From the NCBI GenBank assembly GCA_006503535.1, contig QYRS01000006.1, positions 1,426,001-1,490,000 of the forward strand: 64,000 nucleotides of DNA, given 5' to 3'. Below, in pieces: positions 23,244-32,604 of this stretch (positions are counted from its first letter, which is position 1; the number at the start of each line of letters is the position of its first letter). The stretch comes from Arthrinium phaeospermum (taxonomy: Eukaryota > Ascomycota > Sordariomycetes > Amphisphaeriales > Apiosporaceae). The notes beneath the pieces are model-generated. The model did no database searches and was not told where the DNA came from. It saw only the letters and a list, made by a program, of their open reading frames with translations. The translations under genes and the position numbers were made by a program.

Positions 23244-23861
23244 GATCAGGCATGACTACAGATTGAAGAAAGCTTGGCACATCGCGGCAAGTATTCAGCT
23301 ATAACTCGAATCTCTACGTTCAATTGCAGCGCATCCTGCTTGACTAGAGGCAGAATGTCGCCGCACATGCAGACGAATCCTCTATGCAAAGGACAGACTG
23401 GTGTGTGGAACTAATAGCTCTGTAAATAGAACTGTGGTGATAATATCGCATCGTAAGCACAGCAGACACCAGAGTCCGTAAAGGCACATCATTTCCGAAG
23501 AGGGCAACAGGGATCGTCAGAAGTGCGCCGGGGGTAGCTCCTTGTACCCCCGTACCTCCCATGTGGCCATGCGTGCCGCGGAGTCGGGGCAAGCGGGACA
23601 GAAAACGGCACAGCAGCTCAGCAACCAATTGGTGTTTGCAAGGGCGGGCTCCAGATTTGTGATTACGGACCAGTCCAATCTGGCATCCGCTCCTTGCTTT
23701 TGCTTTTACGATGACATTCATAACTGACATGCTCGGTCACACTGAGTGTGCTTCATTTTTCTATTCATTGCCAAGTTAGTAGTTCTCGTCGTCGTTCTCT
23801 TTTGCCCCCCTTTTGTCGCCTTCGTTTCTTTTCATCCCGATATCCGGCGCGATACACGATA
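23244..23861. other. Intergenic upstream of the FAD oxidase
   Basis: No gene seen. Likely contains the promoter of the downstream oxidase. Pyrimidine-rich DNA just before its ATG (23780-23840) is typical of fungal leaders. Confidence 0.45.
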
Positions 23862-25610
23862 ATGTCGATCCGGAGCGCGTTGGTCTGGTCCTCGGTCCTC
23901 GTGGCGACGATCGCCACGCGGACCCACGACCGCGGATTCCCAGGCCGCGCCGCGGGCTGCCGCACCATCCCGAGCGACGCGGCATGGCCCGAAACATCCG
24001 CCTGGGCCCAATTGAACGCGACGGTCGGCGGCAAGCTGATCGAGAGCGTGCCGCTCGCCGCGCCCTGCCACAAGACGCTCAACGGCCGGGACAGCGGCCT
24101 GTACGACGAGGCGCGGTGCGCGGCGCTGCGGGACGTCTGGTTCTTCCCCGAGACGCACCTCGTGGACCCGGCCTCGCCCATGTCCTACCAGTTCACACAC
24201 AACAGCTGCAATCCCTGGTTGGGGCCGGATGCGCCCTGCACCACCGGCACGGACGCAGTGTACGTGATCAATGCTACCGAGGTCTCAGATATCCAGGAGG
24301 GAATCCGGTTTGCGGCCGAGAAGAACATTCGCTTGGTCATTCGCAATACCGGCCATGACTACCTCGGAAAGTCGACCGGGGCTCACTCCCTTTCCATTTG
24401 GATACACAGCATGAAGTCTATGGAGCTGCTGGACCACTACTCCAGTCTCGAGTATACTGGACCTGCTGTCAAGTTGGGAGCTGGGGTCGAATCTCTTGAA
24501 GCCTACAAGTTTGCCGATTCCCACGGGCTCAATGTCGTCGGTGGCAACTGCCCCACCGTGGCAATGGGAGGCGGGTTCATCCAGGGCGGTGGCCACGGGC
24601 CGCTGGCGTCGAGACATGGTTTGGCTGCCGATCAGGTCCTCGAGATGGAGGTCGTATCACCGAGCGGGGAACCCCTCAAGGCTTCCGCCAAGGAGAACAC
24701 GGACCTGTTCTGGGCCCTCCGCGGCGGTGGTGGCGGCACCTTCGGCGTCGTCACGTCTGTCACCGTCAAAGCCTTCCCCGACACCATTGGGTCCACGGCA
24801 TCGATGACGGTACCCAACACAGGCGACAACGCCGACGCCCTGTACTCTGCCATCGGCGGCTGGATCCAAAAGGCGCTGCCGGGCCTCGTCGACGCGGGCG
24901 CCTTCGTGTCCTGGATCGCCGCCCCCTTCGGCTTCATGGTCTCACCCGCCGTCGCCCCGGGCCTGGCCTCGGTCGAGCTCGACGCGCTGATGCAGCCCAT
25001 GCTCGACATCCTCGAGGCGGCGGGGCTGAACTACACGTACTCCTCGGCCCAGCACCCGACCTTCCTCGCGAGCTACCAGTTCTACCAGCAAACGGCGAGC
25101 TGGAACGTGTCCGACTACAACCTGGGCGGCCGGCTGCTGCCGCGGGACCTCGCGCTCGGGCAGCCCACCAACACGGACGCGCTGGTCGGGGCGATCCGGC
25201 ACATCAGCACCACGGCCCTGCTGTCGGGGGTGAGCTACAACGTGGCGGCCGGGGTGCGGTCGCCCGACGACGTGGCGGTGCAGCCGTACATGCGCAAGAC
25301 GCTGATCGGGGCCGCGCTCGGCACGCCGCTCAACTACACGGACTGGAGCGCCTCGGTCGCGGGGCAGAAGCAGATCACTAACGACCTGGTCCCGGCGCTG
25401 GCGCGGCTGACGCCGAACGGGGGCGCGTACCTGAACGAGGCGGATTTCCAGCAGCCGGACTTTCAGCGGACGCTGTATGGGGATCATTACCAGAGGCTGT
25501 TGGAAATCAAGCGCAGGTATGATCCGAAGAGTATCATGTACGCCAAGACCGCCGTGGGCAGCGAGGAATGGGAAGAGAGGGAAGACGGTCGGTTATGTAG
25601 GGTAAAGTAG
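23862..25610 (+). CDS. Secreted FAD-linked oxidase, berberine bridge enzyme-like
   Basis: A single exon of 582 residues from the ATG at 23862; the longer frame upstream starts only at GTG. A signal peptide (MSIRSALVWSSVLVATIATR) leads into a FAD_binding_4 domain (PCMH fold): VIRNTGHDYLGKSTGAHSL, then GGNCPTVAMGGGFIQGGGHG, LEMEVVSPSG and ALRGGGGGTFGVVTSVTVKAFP. The BBE C-terminal element NEADFQQPDFQRTLYGDHY and RYDPKSIMYA closes it. The His of TGHD and the Cys of NCPT sit where bicovalent flavin attachment occurs in BBE-like oxidases, so FAD is probably bound at both. Such enzymes oxidise alcohols, sugars or make C-C and C-O bonds in secondary metabolism. It opens the candidate biosynthetic region. 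Confidence 0.92.
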   Translation: MSIRSALVWSSVLVATIATRTHDRGFPGRAAGCRTIPSDAAWPETSAWAQLNATVGGKLIESVPLAAPCHKTLNGRDSGLYDEARCAALRDVWFFPETHLVDPASPMSYQFTHNSCNPWLGPDAPCTTGTDAVYVINATEVSDIQEGIRFAAEKNIRLVIRNTGHDYLGKSTGAHSLSIWIHSMKSMELLDHYSSLEYTGPAVKLGAGVESLEAYKFADSHGLNVVGGNCPTVAMGGGFIQGGGHGPLASRHGLAADQVLEMEVVSPSGEPLKASAKENTDLFWALRGGGGGTFGVVTSVTVKAFPDTIGSTASMTVPNTGDNADALYSAIGGWIQKALPGLVDAGAFVSWIAAPFGFMVSPAVAPGLASVELDALMQPMLDILEAAGLNYTYSSAQHPTFLASYQFYQQTASWNVSDYNLGGRLLPRDLALGQPTNTDALVGAIRHISTTALLSGVSYNVAAGVRSPDDVAVQPYMRKTLIGAALGTPLNYTDWSASVAGQKQITNDLVPALARLTPNGGAYLNEADFQQPDFQRTLYGDHYQRLLEIKRRYDPKSIMYAKTAVGSEEWEEREDGRLCRVK

Positions 25611-27062
25611 GCTCGGAAGAGGGGGCAATCTGGCAACCAAAATGCCTTTTGTTATGCTGCTGTTCTGAGAGGCAGTTTTACATTGATGTACATCGAATCT
25701 AGCACATAATAGACTACATATACTAACTCGCAAATCTGATGGATGTTGTTCAACGAGTCAAAGAGTCAATTTTGCTCCATGCCTGTTTCTTTGGTTTGAC
25801 GTCGATTGAAAGCCAAGTTCAGTCGGCAGAGGCGAGAGATCCAGATCTCACACTACGCCCTACCAGATGTGTCCGATCCCGGTTGAGCTTTTCAGAGTAC
25901 TGCGTATCATTGGACAGTTTCGCAATTGGCTTTGACACACCCCATGACAATCTCGCCTTCCCTAGCAAGTCAGCCGGTAGGTATTGGGATGAAATGGCGC
26001 GTAGCCGGGCACGAGAAAAAGTTTGTCCATCCTGAATTTGGGCCACCTACCGCCAATGGTTGCATTAGCCAAGGCATGATATGCCAATAGCTTGTAATGC
26101 ATGTCAGCAACTCTACATACACGGAGCGCAAACTACAGGTGTGCTTACGGGTAGCCATCCCACCTTCGTGGTCAGCACTAAGGCAAGGACTTGCATGGCC
26201 TCAGAGTGTGTGGCTTACAACGAGACCGACCCGCAATTACCCCCCCCTTCCCCTGCCCCTTTTTCTCCACCAACGTATCCCGCAATGGGATCTCCGCATC
26301 TACACCCCCACAAAATGTATTTACGACGGAGCTTCGCAGGTCCATAAAATTGTTTCTTTTTCTGTCAGGGAAGGTCAGTGCTGGTGAGAATTTCAAAGAG
26401 GTTCGTGAGTATGCCTTGATTCAGACCCCCGACTTGAGTAAATACGTTAGATTGAGGGACGACAGGACGATGATGCACTGGTAGAGTTAGATTAACACAT
26501 ACCTAGCATAATCGTATTCACTTAGCAATCTAACAGCTGTGCCGCAGTTGATGATCCCACAATCACCAAAATGGTGTAGTATACGTGCACTTTGCTCCAT
26601 TGCTTACTTACCTTCCTTACTTCAAACACAGTAACTCTAGGCGATGGGTATATCAACAGAGCTGGAAGATTCGTGTAGGGTTCCTGGCGTAGTCGTCTCG
26701 GAAGCTGCGACCTGGCGAAGATCGACTTCGTGATACTATAGCTAAGACGTTTCGAAACGCTCCCCTGCTTTTCCTCCTTGTCTTCGCCTACATCGTCACC
26801 CTCTTCTCTTTGCCTGTTTTATCCAACTTTGGCATTTCCCAAAACTGGAAACCCAATTCATCATGCCGCCGCCTATGCCATCCTTGACGCCCATGGTATG
26901 AGACAACTTGAGGCGCAGTTTAATCACGCCACGCCATATCACTAGCCCATGTTCAAGAAACGACGACTCTTCTAACGATAGTAGGCCCCGGACTAATAAT
27001 AGCTTGGGTAATTCTAATGGCATAACGACATCTACCCTGGTTCCACATCAACGCACCCGCTC
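25611..27062. other. Intergenic, no gene seen
   Basis: 1.45 kb with short frames only. The stretch just before 27063, with several in-frame stops, would be the eroded upstream part of the dehydrogenase remnant. Confidence 0.5.
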
Positions 27063-27421
27063 ATGAAGACGGCCGAGTACCTCGTTGTCGAGAGGCCGGA
27101 CTCCAACGGAACGGCGATGCACCCGGGGATGGTCGACACCGCCATTTTCCGGGGCTCGGGGGCGACGCCGGATTCGCCGATGGTGCATATAGAAACTCGT
27201 AAGTGTTGCCAGCACTACTTACCCCTCCTGACTACCCCTTCGTGATCCGGAGAGAAGCTAATAAGTGACCATTCGTAGCCCAACTCTTTGACGGGTTCTG
27301 CCTCTGGGTCATCCGCCATGCGGCCAAGCTTTTCACCGGCAAGATGGTCTGGGCCAGCTGGGACGTTGAGGAGCTCAAGGGCAAGGACAAAGAGATTACG
27401 TCGAAGAATCTGCTGAACTAA
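27063..27421 (+). pseudogene. 3' remnant of a short-chain dehydrogenase/reductase
   Basis: Exons 27063-27198 and 27279-27421 (80-nt intron, phase kept) encode about 92 residues. MHPGMVDTAIFRGSGA is the segment after the catalytic Tyr-x3-Lys in classical SDRs (HPG.V.T). FDGFCLWVIRHAAKLF and TGKMVWASWDVEELK correspond to the usual end of fungal SDRs (WL.S.EA.FL.GK.VWANWDV.EL). The Rossmann TGxxxGxG half and the YxxxK motif are absent; upstream DNA has many stops. Probably a decayed gene of the flanking metabolic locus. An unrecognised upstream exon far away seems unlikely. Confidence 0.7.
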
Positions 27422-28390
27422 GTCTGGAACGGATTTCCGTTCATGTGGACCAGTGGAGGGGTTCCTGCCATACTGAAGAGTCATAAGCTCTACAATTCAC
27501 AAAGACCGTGCTAGAAGTTCCTTCTTATAAACATTTCCCCTGAGAATATACCGAAACAAGACTGGGCTTATGATGAATATACCGGCTACGAGTGCGTCAA
27601 AACATTGCGTTGGTGACGTATGAAAGTGGATGACAGAGAAGCATTGATCAAACCAACACAGTAACTCCTAACGGCGATGGCAGGGATACGACATAATGGG
27701 TTTTCTGATTATGTGATGGATGTCGGACAGGAGCCGTTCCCTCTCCACAACTAGGGCAGCCTTGATTTGACAGAACGCCCCCCCCCCCCCTTGTCTTCGT
27801 GTTTGAATGACAGGGGGTATCGGCTTGGGTTAGTAACCCCACGGCGAATACCGGGATATCGTTCCCACAATTGGGTCGAGGTGAAGAGTATCAGGCACTT
27901 TTCCTTCACTCTTTCTCTCCCTTATCGTACGTCTCGCGGCTTACTATGCAATACTCGTCACATTCAATACATGTCACATTTTCGATGTTTGCTCCACAAT
28001 GATGGCTGCTCATTGCAACGGTTTCATGCCTGTTGGTTCGCCCAGTCTGTCTATTCTTGCTCTAGCCTCGGACCCCAATTGCCAGATACGGTGACAGTTT
28101 GCTTGTTTATCCTGCGAAGCTAAGGCCCAGCACCTCATCAATGCCAACGGGCACTTCCGAGCCATTTACCCGTCCCAATCACATATGCCGGATTTATCGT
28201 CTGACGTCAAGCTGAGCGGCCCAACGCCGCACATATACCGATTATTGAGCCCCGACCAACATGTTCCAGGATGTTGGTTGGGCCCGGGAGCGTGGTTGCT
28301 TGTAGTATAAATTCCATAGCGGGAACCGGAGGGACTTTTCGGAAGAACTCATCATAGTATAGAAACATTATACCGAGTCAGTCAATAAAC
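27422..28390. other. Intergenic with 13-base C run
   Basis: No gene seen. A run of 13 C lies at 27778-27790. The 3' third is the promoter of the UbiA-type gene. Confidence 0.5.
28302..28312 (+). promoter_or_regulatory. TATA-like box of the UbiA-type gene
   Basis: GTATAAATT sits about 80 bp before the ATG at 28391, a usual spacing for a strongly regulated fungal gene. Confidence 0.45.
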
Positions 28391-29404
28391 ATGGGTGTAA
28401 TGCCTCTCCCCCGGGCCCCTGAAGGGTCGGTTCCTCCCCGAGGCATATGCCATCGCCTCGCCCACTTAGCCAACCTATTCTGGCTCATCACCCAAGACGA
28501 CTTCGGCACCTTCGTCGGGCCCAACACCGCCTTCGGCATCTTCGGCGCCCTAGCCGGCCCCCTGTTCCTCGTGCAGCCCCTCCCGGCGTCGGCGGTCTTG
28601 CTCCGTCTCCCCGCGGTCATCCTGTTCAACTGGTCCAACCTGCTGATCTTCGACCTCGCCAATCAGCGACTGCCCGAGTCGGCCCTGGAGGACGCGGCCA
28701 ACAAGCCGTGGAGGCCGGTGCCTAGCGGCCTGCTCACGTCCGACCAACTGCGGCGGGCCATGCTGGTGCTGCTGCCGCTGGTGCTAGGGCTGAACCACGT
28801 CCTTTTCGACGCCGGGACGGAAACGGCCCTCTTGTTCGCGCTGACGTGGATGTACAACGACCTCGGCGGCGGCGACGACGGTTGGGTGCAGCGCAACGTC
28901 AGCATTGCTGCCGCCTTTGGCTTGTATAACTTGGGCTCGGTCAAGGTCGCGAGCGGCGCCGCGCTCTCCGGGCTGACACCTGACGCAGTGCTATGGATAT
29001 TCGTCATCAGCGCCGTCATCCTCACCACGATGCAGGTGCAGGACCTCAAGGACCAGGAGGGTGATCAGCGGAGGGGGCGGCGGACAGCGCCGCACGTCCT
29101 GGGCGACGGCACGGCGCGGTGGACCATCGCCATTCCCGTTGGGGCCTGGTCTGTCTTCTGCACGGCATTTTGGGGATTTGGGGGTTGTCACTGGAGCAGG
29201 GGCGAAGCACCTGCGTTGTCCGCACCCCTGTTGGGTATTAGTGCTTACATCGTTTTGTTGGGCGCTTGGGTGGCTTTTCGGTGCTTGGCGCTCCGTACAC
29301 CGACGTCTGATAGGGCGACCTGGCAGCTATGGGCCTTCTGGACTGCTAGTCTATATGCCCTGCCCTACTTGTATCGTTACACTGCGGGTGTGCATACCGA
29401 GTAA
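28391..29404 (+). CDS. UbiA-type membrane prenyltransferase / terpene cyclase
   Basis: A single exon of 337 residues, ATG in good context (AAACATGGG). Eight or nine hydrophobic helices are visible. The first acidic site lies in NLLIFDLANQRLPESALED followed by AANKPWRPVPSGLL; the second is VQDLKDQEGDQRRGR, matching the D-x3-D pair that binds Mg-diphosphate in UbiA enzymes. NQR.PES..ED..NKPWRP followed by TWMYNDLGG is the pattern I associate with the fungal UbiA-like family that includes the fumagillin bergamotene cyclase, rather than with ubiquinone or heme prenyltransferases (NDxxDxxxD). It would act in the ER membrane on a prenyl diphosphate to form a terpene or prenylated product. It is convergent with the GMC gene. 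The membership is fairly sure; cyclase versus transferase is not. Confidence 0.82.
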   Translation: MGVMPLPRAPEGSVPPRGICHRLAHLANLFWLITQDDFGTFVGPNTAFGIFGALAGPLFLVQPLPASAVLLRLPAVILFNWSNLLIFDLANQRLPESALEDAANKPWRPVPSGLLTSDQLRRAMLVLLPLVLGLNHVLFDAGTETALLFALTWMYNDLGGGDDGWVQRNVSIAAAFGLYNLGSVKVASGAALSGLTPDAVLWIFVISAVILTTMQVQDLKDQEGDQRRGRRTAPHVLGDGTARWTIAIPVGAWSVFCTAFWGFGGCHWSRGEAPALSAPLLGISAYIVLLGAWVAFRCLALRTPTSDRATWQLWAFWTASLYALPYLYRYTAGVHTE

Positions 29405-29770
29405 GGGAACGAATTTCCGACTTTTGGGGGTTGCCGAATGTCAAAGGACGAGATTGACTCGTTACACCGGCATGCATTGTTCACACTAGATTCAATAAAT
29501 ATCACCTGTACTGAGTAATTATTTGACCTTCCCCTGCCCGTGATTACATGTAGAGTTAGAACAGTAGGCAGCGTATGAACGATATGTGTGACTGCAACAA
29601 TCCCGCTATGTTGGTTATTAACAACTGACCAAAATGCATCACTAAGAGGAACAAGACAGAAAAGAACAAACTGGAAAAAGTGTGACAAAAGGAAACATAC
29701 GGCGCATAAGAGACCGTCAAGAAACGAACACGAACTACGGCCCATCCACGTAACACATTCAGTCGACTTC
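29405..29770. other. Convergent 3' region
   Basis: 366 bp between the ends of the UbiA-type gene and the GMC gene. It contains only terminator and 3' UTR DNA as far as I can see. Confidence 0.5.
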
Positions 29771-31777
29771 TCAGCAGTTGGAGGATATATCGCAAGCTAT
29801 CTTCTCCGCCAGAGCATCTATAATTCAAAAAGGTCAGTATGGTGCTACCAAGCAGTGCGAACTCCAATGATGACAACTTACAAACCGTCGCCTGGGGGTG
29901 CCCCGGCGGCAACTCCGGAAAGATAGACGCATCCACCACCCGCAGCCCCTGGACCCCAAACACGCGCCCCCGCGAATCCACGACCGCCTCTTTGTCACCG
30001 CTCTTGCCCATCCTGCAAGTCGAGGCGCCGTGGTAGACGGTGTTGTAGCCGACCCGGATCGCGTCCAGGATCTCGGCGTCGCTCTGTACCTCGCTTCCCG
30101 GGTACGCCTCGCCGCCGACCCGGATCCCGGCCACAGCGTCGCTCTCCCAGAAGGCCCGGGCGCGCTTGAAGCCCGCAACGGCGACGGCCTGGTCCGTCGG
30201 GTCGACGAGGAAGTTGGGGTCGATGAGGGGGTGCACGGCCGCGTCGGCCGAGGCGATAACGACACTACCCCGCGACCGGGGCGTGCAGAGCGCCACGCAC
30301 AGCGAGCCGTAGCTGCGGCCGTCCCGGGGCGCGCCGTGGCGCGAGTCCTGCTGGTCGCCGAGCCAGGCGCCCAGGGAGATGTACTCGAGCTCGGGCCAGT
30401 CGGGCGGGTAGGCCTCCAGGACGGTTCGTGTTTCGTTGTCCCACCCGCTCCGCAGGGCGTCGGGCACCTTCTCCCAGCCCAGCACGTCGGTCGAGGGGTT
30501 CGAGTACAGGCCGCCGTGGGTGTCGTGGTAGATTCGGGCCTGCTCGGCGGCGTAGTCGGGGAACTGCAGGGTCGACATGGTGGGGCCGTTGACTTCGTAC
30601 GTCACGCTGAAGAAGACGTGGTCCTGCAGGCCCTGGCCCACGGCCGGCAAATCAACGATAACGGGGATGTTGTGCTGGGCCAGGAGGTCGCGGGGCCCGA
30701 CGCCGGACACCTGCAGGAGCTGGGGCGAGCCGACGAAGCCGCCTGAGACGATGACTTCCTTGTTGGCCGAGAGGGTGTACTGGGCGCCCTGCGTGTCCAC
30801 GACCACGCCCGTCGCCCTTTTCTGGTCGTCGAAGAGGACCCGCTTGGCCAGTGTGAGGGGGTAAACGGTGTAGGCGTCGTACTCGAGGCCCTGGCGCAGG
30901 AACGAGGTCTCGGACGAGTCGCGGGTCCCCTTGGACGGGTCGATGGTGAAGATGGCGTAGCTCTGCCCGAGCAGCTTGCCGCTCTGGAAGCCGTCGATGA
31001 CGGGGATCCCGATGGCCTCCAGACCTCGGACGGCCCAGCTGGCCATGACCTGGGCATAGTTGGGGAAGGAGACATGGAGCGGGCCGCTTCCGTCGCCGAG
31101 AACCGAGTCGTCGTAGGATGGGGTGCTATTGGGGAATCGGAGGTCCGTATTGGGTGGGGTAAAATTCAGGCTCTTTTCAAAGTAGGGGAGGAAGTTGTCC
31201 CATTCGTAACTCTCGTCGCCCACCTGGTCGGCCCACATCTGGTACGTCGATTTCGTCGCTCGATGGTACAGCATGTAGTTTCGGGCCGAGCTCCCCCCGA
31301 GGGTCTTGCCTCGAGCGTAGTGGATCGGTTGATTGTTGGCGCCCTAATATTCCAGTCGTCAGTCAGTCCATACTTCTCCAAAAGGCGGCTAAAGGGCTTA
31401 CTTACCTTTTGCGGCGTGGTGATGTAGCCCCAGTCGATCATGGGCTGCCAGTCGTCGACCGCCTTCCCGGTGAAGGCGCCGTCGGTGGCCGGCACCTGGG
31501 ACAGGTTGCCGTTGGAGAGCTCGTAGAAGGTGCCGGCCTCGACCACCGCGACGGTACCTGCGTTTTGCTCGACGAGCCGGGTGGCGATGGTGAGGCCAGC
31601 GGTGCCGCCGCCGACCACGACGTAGTCAAAGGTCCGATCGTCTCCGGGGACGCCAAACGAAGATCCGAGGAGCTGGCGGGCGCGGATGCTGTGCTGGGTC
31701 GGGGCTGCATTCACTGCGGTCACGGATGCAACAAGCATGACGGCGCCGAGCCCAACATGGCTCAGGGGACTGTGCAT
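29771..31777 (-). CDS. Secreted GMC oxidoreductase
   Basis: Exons 31777-31406, 31343-29882 and 29817-29771 give 626 residues; all phases agree and the tiny last exon supplies the conserved VYALAEKIA end. The in-frame codon at 31810 is TTG. A signal peptide (MHSPLSHVGLGAVMLVASV) precedes the FAD-binding DYVVVGGGTAGLTIATRL; next come YARGKTLGGSSARNYML (GMC signature 1), SGGFVGSPQLLQVSGVGP (signature 2), and the active-site region YHGASTCRMG and LPPGHPQATV, the latter with the catalytic His. GMC enzymes are flavin-dependent alcohol oxidases or dehydrogenases; secreted fungal members include aryl-alcohol oxidase-like proteins and secondary-metabolite tailoring enzymes. Divergent from the Zn2Cys6 regulator and next to the UbiA-type gene, it is likely part of that pathway. 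Confidence 0.93.
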
Positions 31778-32604
31778 GATGACCAGGAGATGCTGGCAAA
31801 CTACGTCCAATACAATTGGGTTCTATGTTGGAAAGATCGCCGGAGGTTGCAGGTATTATGATGGCACGGAGTCTCTGGCGTCGAGAAATATACAATTCGA
31901 CTACTATTCTCATTTATATAGTCTCGTGTCCCATAGTTTCGATGGCAAACTTTCGTAACGTGACCCTTCCTCCGCCCTGGGTCCCGATCTATAGTTTACT
32001 CTCGTGATGTGATGAGATCCTTCCACGACGAGTGTATTATGCCCTGCCGATTCTCAGCTCTTCTCAGCCTCAGCATTCGGGCCGGGCATCAGCTGACGGT
32101 GCCCAACTCTCAGGCAGGCGGGCGAGCTAGTGTCCAACAAGTCGCGGTGCTGGGACTCGTCATAGCGCAGCGCGGCATCGTCAGGCCGTGTCACACTTCT
32201 TCTCCCAATCGAACAATCTTTCCAAAAACGGAGACGTGGGCAAGGTTGCCTAATTGTGCATGATGGTGATGTCGCGCCATCAGTCAGTCACATGGGCCTG
32301 TGATTTGGAGGGAGCCTTCAAAAAGCAGGCAAGGGATGCCGGTAACAAATATCGCAGCATGACACCAATCAAGTACTGCAGCGGGTTTGGAGCCCCACTG
32401 CGGCTCAGCAAGCTTCACGGGATGTGCAGCCTTAACCGTGGTGTGACGGATGACGACAGGCGCTGAATCACGCTTGGCGAGCAGGGATGGGTGGCAGTCG
32501 TTATCACCCCAAAATCCAACATCAGCAAATCACACCCACCTCTTCCTCCCTCCCCGCAGCCCATTCTCCATGAGACACCCCTAATCCGACACTACTTAGA
32601 GACC
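31778..32604. promoter_or_regulatory. Divergent promoter of GMC gene and Zn2Cys6 regulator
   Basis: 827 bp without a gene. On the minus strand TATATAAAT (about 31921-31913) sits some 140 bp before the GMC start codon and is a good TATA candidate. The placement suggests coordinated control of the enzyme and the regulator. Confidence 0.45.

Noticed and set aside
27778..27790. 13-base C run as a regulatory element
   Set aside because: Short homopolymer with no gene close by on a consistent strand; noted as sequence only.
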